NCBI RefSeq assembly: GCF_026151205.1
Contig: NC_087073.1
Span: 3,803,001-3,867,000, forward strand
Length of the DNA: 64,000 nucleotides
From: Bolinopsis microptera
Taxonomy: Eukaryota > Ctenophora > Tentaculata > Lobata > Bolinopsidae
Direction of reading: 5' to 3'
The notes beneath the pieces are model-generated. The model was not told the origin of the DNA, did not search any database, and saw only the letters and a program-made list of their open reading frames with translations. The position numbers and the translations under genes are program-made. Positions 57,801 through 64,000 of this stretch are shown piece after piece. Each line of letters starts with the position of its first letter. Positions within the stretch are counted from its first letter, which is position 1.

Positions 57801-58447
57801 TTCAGGATATTCAAGCTACGTGACTGTATTAACCTGTGACTCTATCTTTTTCATTATTACCATAATTTCAGTACTGCATTATTTCGAATATGCACGAAAA
57901 TGGTTTAAACAAGAATAAATAACGCGAACAGTGATAATGATGAGAATCTAAAATATCATATATCAGGCTGACAAGCTTGCAACTGGCAGGATGGGGTTCT
58001 TAGTATAGCAAACGGTTGTTTCAATTGCTGATCTTCTTGTAAATCCTGTAGACTAAAATTGCTACTTTCTTTTAAAGGACGTCGTATAGCAATGAAACAC
58101 TGTTCAGTTAAGGCAACATATTACATAACCATAAAACCCTACAGACAAATATGATATGATAATGACTAGATTAACCGATTAACAAAAATGACATTTGATA
58201 AACAAATAACAAGATAAATCTGAAAATAAGAAAATAAGAATTCCTAGAAAAGTTGGCAGACAGAAAGTAAAAACATAAATGCCTAAAAATTGAATATAAG
58301 ATAAAGATCTTCCATTTGAAAAATCATGATGTCGTAAAGCATAATAGAAGCTGTCCAGCAATAATGATGAGTCAGCAGTAATATTGAGTCAAGTCCAATT
58401 TATTGTAACAAAATATGCAGCAGTATCAAGCTATTCACTTTCTTTCC
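57801..58447. other. Intergenic, no gene seen
   Basis: AT-rich sequence between the LINE relic and the rhodanese gene; nothing recognised apart from the presumed rhodanese 3' UTR. Confidence 0.6.
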
Positions 58448-58747
58448 TTAAGCAAGATGGCTATACCCTCCTTCAATGACAATAGAAAGATCAGTAAATT
58501 TTCCTGCCAACATCTGGCCGACCATTGCTGCACGCTTTCCCGAACCACAGTGAATTAAAACCTTCTTCGAAACGAGTTCGGTCAACTCCGCCACCTTTTC
58601 TGGATGCTGGTGTAAACTCTCGACTAAACGAACAGATGGAAGATCTAGATGTCCAGCATCCCATTCTTTTTGAGTTCGCACATCAAGTATAACATCAAAG
58701 TCTCCAAGAATTGGCTTTGCTTGCACTGGTGTCAAGTTACTGGCCAT
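58448..58747 (-). CDS. Single-domain rhodanese-like sulfurtransferase
   Basis: Rhodaneses carry a persulfide on an active-site cysteine and transfer sulfur to thiol acceptors. The 99-residue product is one complete domain: VILDVRTQKEWDAGHLD (about 19-35), IHCGSGKRAAMVGQML with the active loop Cys67-Gly-Ser-Gly-Lys-Arg, and a C-terminal EGGYSHLA. Loop length and composition (CxxGxR-like) fit a sulfurtransferase rather than a phosphatase. The ATG at 58,747 is the only good start and no signal or transit peptide is seen, so a cytosolic protein is likely. The gene is intronless. It lies about 170 bp from the left arm of a foldback transposon, which could affect its promoter. The substrate is unknown. 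Confidence 0.85.
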   Translation of the reverse strand: MASNLTPVQAKPILGDFDVILDVRTQKEWDAGHLDLPSVRLVESLHQHPEKVAELTELVSKKVLIHCGSGKRAAMVGQMLAGKFTDLSIVIEGGYSHLA

Positions 58748-59944
58748 GTCTAGTTGTTATGCTATTTAGCTTGCAATTTTACTAAAAGAGATAAGATTGA
58801 AAATACTGTAATTCATTTAAGATTAAATTTGAGAAGGAGTGTTTGGAAAAGTGATGTTTTACAGTTGATCCTGAATAGCATTTGTGGAGCATATGGATGA
58901 AACACCCTTATAGTCATGGATCTGAGAATATTCCGGTAGAAACGTCTTCCGCCCCGATGTTTGAGACCTGGAACGGCTCAAGGGACCCCTAAGGAACAAA
59001 TTTGGCTTGGGTAGACTTTCTGAATATGGGGCAGTTTTGCGCAATTGACCACGCCCTTTTTTGGCGCTTTCGCGATATCTAGACACACATATCTCCACTT
59101 CTGATTGGAGAAAGGAGATCAACTTGGGTATGAAAATGATCAGAATCATCACATTTAGGGGGGTAGAACCTTGTTTCAAAGTCCTCACGCTTAAGGTTGA
59201 TGAGTTATGTGACCACGCCCTTATACGCTCTCGCGAGTAACAATTATCACACTTATTTCATGATATCTCAGCTTCTGATGGGAGCTAAGAGCTCATCTTG
59301 GGCATAAAAATGGTCGGCATCATCACATTAAGTGGGGTAGAGCATGGTTTTAAAGTCTACAGACGTTAGGTTGTTGAGTTATTAGGTCAAAACCTATTTT
59401 TACGCTCTCGCGAGCCGGAATTAATGTAGTTTATTACAAGATATCTCAGCTTCTGATGGGAGCTAAGGGCTCATCTTGGGCATAAAAATGGTCAGCATCA
59501 TCACATTAAGTGGGGTAGAGCATGGTTTTAAAGTCTACAGACCTTAGGTTGTTGAATTATTAGGTCAAAACCTATTTTTACGCTCTCACGAGCCGAAATT
59601 AATGTACTTATTACAAGATATCTCAGTTTCTGATGGGAGCTAAGGGCTCATCTTGGGCATAAAAATAGTTAGAATCATCGCATTGAGTGGGGTAGATCAT
59701 GGTTTTAAAGTCTACAGACCTTAGGTTGTTGAGTTATTAGTCTAAACGTAATTTTAGACTCTCGCGAGTAGTAGTTAATGTACTTATTACAAGATATCTC
59801 AGTTTCTGATGGGAGCTAAGGGCTCATCTTGGGCATCAAAATAGTTAGAATCATCGCATTGAGTGGGGTAGATCATGGTTTTAAAGTCTACAGACTTCAG
59901 GTTGTTGAGTTATTAGGTTAGACCCCATTTTTTCCCGATCCATG

Positions 59945-59978
59945 ACTCAAAGGTGCCGAAGGCACAAAAGAGTCAAGG
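59945..59978. repeat. Hairpin GACTC-GGTGCC-GAA-GGCAC-GAGTC
   Basis: An inverted repeat with a GAA loop sits at the inner edge of the left arm. Its shape recalls the GAA-loop hairpin at 20,668-20,698 and the GCCGCC-TTC-GGCGG hairpin near 63,975. Confidence 0.6.
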
Positions 59979-60588
59979 ACAAGGGTTAGCGATCGAGGTT
60001 TTTTTTGTATATGGTAGCTTTGCGACCGTACCTGCGAGCGTGCGAGCGTGCCTGCGAGCGTACGTGTCGCCCACGTGTCTGCCTGCGCAAAGTTATTTTG
60101 CGCGATCATCTGAATTAAACAATTGTTGGCGCGCGGTGCTGAAATGTTCAAGTACATTGTTAATTTCACCATGTACGCATCCCGCTAGGGACTAATTGAT
60201 AGCATAGTATTATTATTTTGAGTTAGTATTACTATTTTGCACAGATCCGTGTCAGGTTGCATAAACAATAAACATATGGTTACATAGAAATATACACGAT
60301 TTTCAAATTCAATATGGAATTATATCAACTGGGCGGCGCTCGGCCTGTCACTCCGCCATATCTGCATGCTTATAAACAGCAAAGACTGGGGTCCCCAGTA
60401 CAGGTGGTATGGAATATGATGAAATACTCCATCACGGATCGGGAAATTGAGCGGCCATCCACAAAAGAAAAGCGGCCGCATTTCTTGTTACACATGTATA
60501 CAAGCACAATATACATTGTACAAGCACTATGTACAAGCAATAAGTTCGAATATAGAGAATGTTCTGACAAGTATTTGTTTTATTCTGA

Positions 60589-61150
60589 TTGGTGAAAGTG
60601 TTACTCGCAGCCCATATTGGCACTGGGTGTGACACTCTGTCAAGAATAGGTACAGAATTGGCAGCCTTAAAGGCGATTTTGGAAATGTACCTTGAAGGCT
60701 TTGGTAAAGGGGAACTAAATGAAGCTCAGATCAAGAAATGTGAGGAATACTTGGTGAAAGTTTTCAAGCTTACAACAGAGTTTGTCACATTTGATATGTT
60801 AAGAGACTATCAATATAGAAATAATGATTCTATATTTGACTTGCCACCAACATCGCACTCTATTGAAAAGTGACACATCCCCAGATGGCACTATCGTGTG
60901 ATTCTCAATGGGTACTAGAAAATGAAGAACTTTTACCGGTAAAACATCTTCATCTTCTTCCTGAAGAAGTAACAGTCACCCGTCACATGTTTCTGTAAGA
61001 ACAAAGATATCGACAAAAGATGTGGCGGGAGATGTAAGTTCTCAAAGAAAGGTGTGCTTTGCAATGCTTATCTTTTCTGCCAAAAGATCTGTTGCAACAC
61101 GGTCAAAGACAGAAGCCCACCCAAGACTCTAAGAGAAAGCAGCCATTGAA
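60589..61150 (+). pseudogene. Relic of a transposon protein (GCDT / LPPTS / Cys-rich C-terminus)
   Basis: The frame 60,589-60,873 reads AAHIGTGCDTLSRIG, then a helical stretch and LPPTSHSIEK. In the next frames HIPRWHY, SQWVLENEELLPV and then a Cys-rich tail, CFCKN...CGGRCKFSKKGVLCN...CCN, continue to about 61,150. Uncharacterised transposon-encoded proteins common in invertebrate genomes share this order: a HA-TGCDT-S word, LPPTS before an H-LR-HY word, and a C-terminal cluster of C-C and C-G--C-C-K-G--C motifs. Only the C-terminal third is left and it carries frameshifts and stops. This is from memory of the motif set; a profile search should confirm it. Confidence 0.6.
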
Positions 61151-62436
61151 ACCTTCAACAGTTCAAGAGTACACGTAAAAAGACTAACAAAGAGTAATTT
61201 CATATATTTCCTAAGAACATTTAGGTATTGATCAATCATATGAATGAACTGTTACTTGAATATCCCGTAAAACGAAAATCTGACTATTTTAATTGTTATC
61301 AAGGGAACGTTTAATGCTATTCATCTAATAAATTATCATCCTATATTGAGTTGTGATTAGGAATTTATTACAATTTACTATACTACAATAGATTAGTGAT
61401 TTTTCTTTTGCATTCAAGGCCAAAAATAGGGTATGACCTAATAACTCAACAACCTGAAGTATGTAGACTTTAAAACCATGATCTACCCCACTCAATGTGA
61501 TGATGCTGATCATTTTGATGCCCAAGATGAGCCCTTAGCTCCCATCAGAAGCTGAGATATCTTGTAATAAGTACATTAATTTCGGCTCGCGAGAGCCTAA
61601 AATTACGATTTGACCTAATAACTCAACAACCTGAAGTCTGTAGACTTTAAAACCATGATCTACCCCACTCAATGTGATGAGTCTGACAATTTGTATGCCC
61701 AAGATGAGCCCTTAGCTCCCATCAGAAACTGAGATATCTTGTAATAAGTACATACATTTTGGCTCGCGAGAGCGTAAAAATAGGGTTTGACCTAATAACT
61801 CAACAACCTAAGGTCTGTAGACTTTAAAACCATGCTCTACCCCACTTAATGTGATGATGCTGACCATTTTTATGCCCAAATGAGCCCTTAGCTCCCATCA
61901 GAAGCTGAGATATCTTGTAATAAACTACATTAATTCCGGCTCGCGAGAGCGTAAAAATAGGTTTTGACCTAATAACTCAACAACCTGGAGTCTGTAGACT
62001 TTAAAACCATGCTCTACCCCACTCAATGTGATGATGCTGACCATTTTTATGCCCAAGATGAGCTCTTAGCTCCCATCAGAAGCTGAGATATCATGAAATA
62101 AGTGTGATAATTGTTACTCGCGAGAGCGTATAAGGGCGTGGTCACATAACTCATCAACCTTAAGCGTGAGGACTTTGAAACCAGGTTCTACCCCCCTAAA
62201 TGTGATGATTCTGATCATTTTCATACCCAAGTTGATCTCCTTTCTCCAATCAGAAGTGGAGATATGTGGGTCTAGATATCGCGAAAGCGCCAAAAAAGGG
62301 CGTGGTCAATTGCGCAAAACTGCCCCATATTCAGAAAGTCTACCCAAGCCAAATTTGTTCCTTAGGGGTCCCTTGAGCCGTTCCAGGTCTCAAACCTCGG
62401 GGCGGAAGACGTTTCTACCGGAATATTCTCAGATCC

Positions 62437-62950
62437 TTGATTATTACATCAAAGAAAGTGCGCTTAAATGGTGACTGTTGTCCATGACCAGATATATTAA
62501 GCAGCCCCATAATAACAAACACAGTTACATTATCGTAGGGGTTTCAAACTTCACAGGCGTCCCTTTCCAGCGACTCTGTGAAAGGTAAGATTCTCTGCTT
62601 TGTCCTCCTTGCCAGACCGGGGCTAAGGTCTGTCTCTTGAAGATAACCATAGCGCCAACAGAACATACACAGGGCCGAGTAAGAAGAAGTTCTCAACCCA
62701 AGCTCAAGTTTGAGGCGGAACATCTGTCGTGAAGAGGGCCACGACAAATACTCCCACACAAAATCATCAACATTTATTTTGTCATTACCTGTACAGGACA
62801 TAATAAACAGCACAACAAAACCGATCAGTCAAATATATACAAAACTCGTACATTGTGCCACTTAACAAAGAAGATACATAGTTCAAAGCCTGGAATAAAA
62901 CAAATGTGACCTCCACTGCTTAAAACCAGCCACAAAATATTAGCCTACAG
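62437..62950. other. Repeat-derived sequence, no gene assigned
   Basis: A - strand frame (62,813-62,544) has Arg- and Trp-rich words but I recognise no family. It is probably transposon-derived given both neighbours. Confidence 0.3.
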
Positions 62951-62954
62951 GGCC

Positions 62955-63226
62955 CACACGGGGCTATGCCAAAATTTTAAGTGGGCCAACCACCAAGACT
63001 GCAGACTGAATACAGTAATAAAAATTAAGGATCAGGAATCTCATGATATCAAAAATAGTCAGGACACAACCGACTGCGGCACCTTCATATATGCTTCATC
63101 TATGCTTGCTAAGGGTCGTGCCCTCCTGTCTCACCAGGATGGATTTGTCAATTCAATTCATATCAATCAGACATATATCAAGTCTAGCTTTATATCAGTT
63201 GTATTGGATAGTCATTTATTAGATTG
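62955..63226 (+). pseudogene. Ulp1-like cysteine protease fragment, transposon-type
   Basis: A frame ending at TGA 63,224-63,226 carries NSQDTTDCGTFIYASSMLA, the catalytic Gln...Asp-Cys-Gly motif of C48 (Ulp1/SENP-like) peptidases, followed by KGRALLSHQ. The His and Asp blocks that should precede it are missing or unrecognisable in the sequence before about 62,955. Such domains are frequent in large DNA transposons. It is a relic, perhaps of the element whose protein remains lie between the foldback arms, but no link is proven. Confidence 0.55.
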
Positions 63227-63276
63227 ACCGAGATTAATGAGGATGCCATTTGGACATCCGACCAACCTGGTCCTTT

Positions 63277-64000
63277 ATCTGGGGACCTCAGGCTATAATG
63301 TTCGTAAACATAGAGATTCGGCGGAATGACATGCCGATCGCAGCCCAGTGGCAGTAACCTGGTCCTTTACTATACATCCGAGAAACGAGAAGAAAGGAAA
63401 GTATCAAAATTGGGTGCAAAGCTTGACGGATGTTACTCGTCTAAATTTCTTCGAATTAGCGCGCGCCGCTTTCTTCTCGAAATGTGGCAAGTGCTTTAAC
63501 GGGTGATACTCGTAAAACATTTGGCGCGCGTCCTGGTAGGTTATAAACCTACAACAAGTGCTACAAAGTAGCGCGCCGGGCCAAACCATTTACAATGGTC
63601 AAGTGCAAAGCTCATAATAAAGTTTATTGACGATGTCAACCCTTTTAGAATCTAGATCCTTGCTTTGTGAATTAACAGAACAACGATGCGAAGTAAGAAT
63701 GAAAGTTTTCGCGGCGCGTAGAAGCGGCGAAATCCTCTAAATAATAAAGCGAATTATTTTATTGTTTATTGAAAATTTCTTGTTTCATTGAAAAAGAGTT
63801 GAAGAATAATATGCTCATATGATATAATAAATTTAATTAAAGCAACAACAAACAAGCAAAACTTCTAAGATCGTCATTGCTTTACCTGGGGACATTCACC
63901 TAGTCATGAGTCTACGCGTACTGCGTGACGCGCTTGTTTCACAAGTTGAATAGCTTTGAGCTAGTGCTCCTGTGCCGCCTTCGGCGGTCGCGCGCTACTG
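63277..64000 (+). repeat. CpG-rich composite repeat, copy 3, running off the window
   Basis: It holds the CTGGGGACCTCAGGCTATAA ... ATTCGGCGGAATGACATGCC module (63,279-63,352), TTACTCGTCTAAATTTCTTC and GCGCGCGCCGCTTTCTTCTC (63,432-63,480), the hairpin GGTAGGTTATAAACCTAC (63,536-63,553), ATTGACGATGTCAA (63,627) and GATGCGAAGTAAGAATG (63,685). Near the end, GCCGCCTTCGGCGG forms a hairpin and GTCGCGCGCTACTG matches the inverse of the block at 2.6 kb. The 3' boundary lies outside the window. Confidence 0.6.

Larger units (their letters stand above)
58918..62436. mobile_element. Foldback DNA transposon with about 1-kb inverted arms
   Basis: The left arm (58,918-59,932) is the inverse of the right arm (61,424-62,436). 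Both end at GGATCTGAGAATATTCCGG or its complement. Each arm holds four tandem subrepeats of about 176-179 bp (containing ACCTAATAACTCAACAACCT and CCCATCAGAAGCTGAGATAT) plus an outer variant unit. Each subrepeat carries a CTCGCGAG-type palindrome. The 1.5-kb centre holds relics of a transposon protein (60,589-61,150) and an inverted copy of the CCTGGGGACC repeat. No clear target duplication was found; the flanks differ at both ends. Mirror-image ORFs in the arms (58,859-59,188 and 62,166-62,474) follow from the symmetry. Confidence 0.8.

Noticed and set aside
58859-62474. Two mirror-image ORFs of about 105 codons (58,859-59,188 - and 62,166-62,474 +)
   Set aside because: They lie in the inverted arms of the foldback element and match only because the arms do; no protein family is recognised.
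62544-62813. 89-codon - strand ORF beside the right foldback arm
   Set aside because: No family recognised; surrounded by transposon debris.

Overview
This is a piece of an AT-rich nuclear genome from an invertebrate animal. The evidence is small GT-AG-spliced exons, animal gene families (a NEK9-type kinase with RCC1 repeats, EHD, TSPO, a Rab8-group GTPase, an angiomotin-like coiled coil, CLYBL, F-type lectin domains), TTAGGG-class telomere-like repeats and a dense, varied load of mobile DNA. I cannot name the species.

Layout. From 1 to 5.2 kb there is repeat-rich intergenic DNA. From 5.2 to 8.4 kb lie an angiomotin-like fragment and a CLYBL-like gene, both interrupted. From 9.9 to 20 kb two EHD genes stand in tandem on the + strand; both carry single-base frameshifts and the second shows no P-loop exon. 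From 20.5 to 21.3 kb is a CpG-rich composite repeat, followed by an intact-looking RTE-like LINE (21,467-24,594) bracketed by a 13-bp target-site duplication. From 25.4 to 45.5 kb a NEK9-like gene spans about 20 kb. Two unrelated genes sit in its introns on the opposite strand: a 16-exon secreted protein of five F-type lectin domains (28,702-34,024) and an intronless 8-TM protein built from a duplicated 4-TM unit (37,252-38,256).

From 46.5 to 50.9 kb is a four-exon TSPO gene whose second intron holds a 2.7-kb polypyrimidine element with inverted G/C-run termini and a 6-bp direct repeat on both sides. From 52.0 to 56.8 kb is a seven-exon Rab8-like gene on the - strand whose introns hold a hAT-type MITE with an 8-bp TSD, a 1.4-mer direct-repeat element with a 13-bp TSD, and two minisatellites. 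From 57 to 64 kb are a LINE RNase H relic, a single-domain rhodanese gene, a 3.5-kb foldback transposon with about 1-kb arms enclosing relics of a transposon protein, an Ulp1-like protease relic, and another copy of the CpG-rich repeat.

The housekeeping genes do not form an operon or an obvious pathway. EHD and Rab8 both act in endocytic and recycling membrane traffic. TSPO and CLYBL are mitochondrial. The lectin is secreted and plausibly binds fucosylated glycans. Reading frames are clean in the lectin, TSPO and Rab genes and in most of NEK9, but small indels cluster at 5-20 kb and 43.5-44.3 kb. That clustering looks more like locally poor base accuracy than like independent gene death, though it cannot be settled from the sequence alone. 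All splice models were built by hand from reading frame, phase and GT-AG signals.
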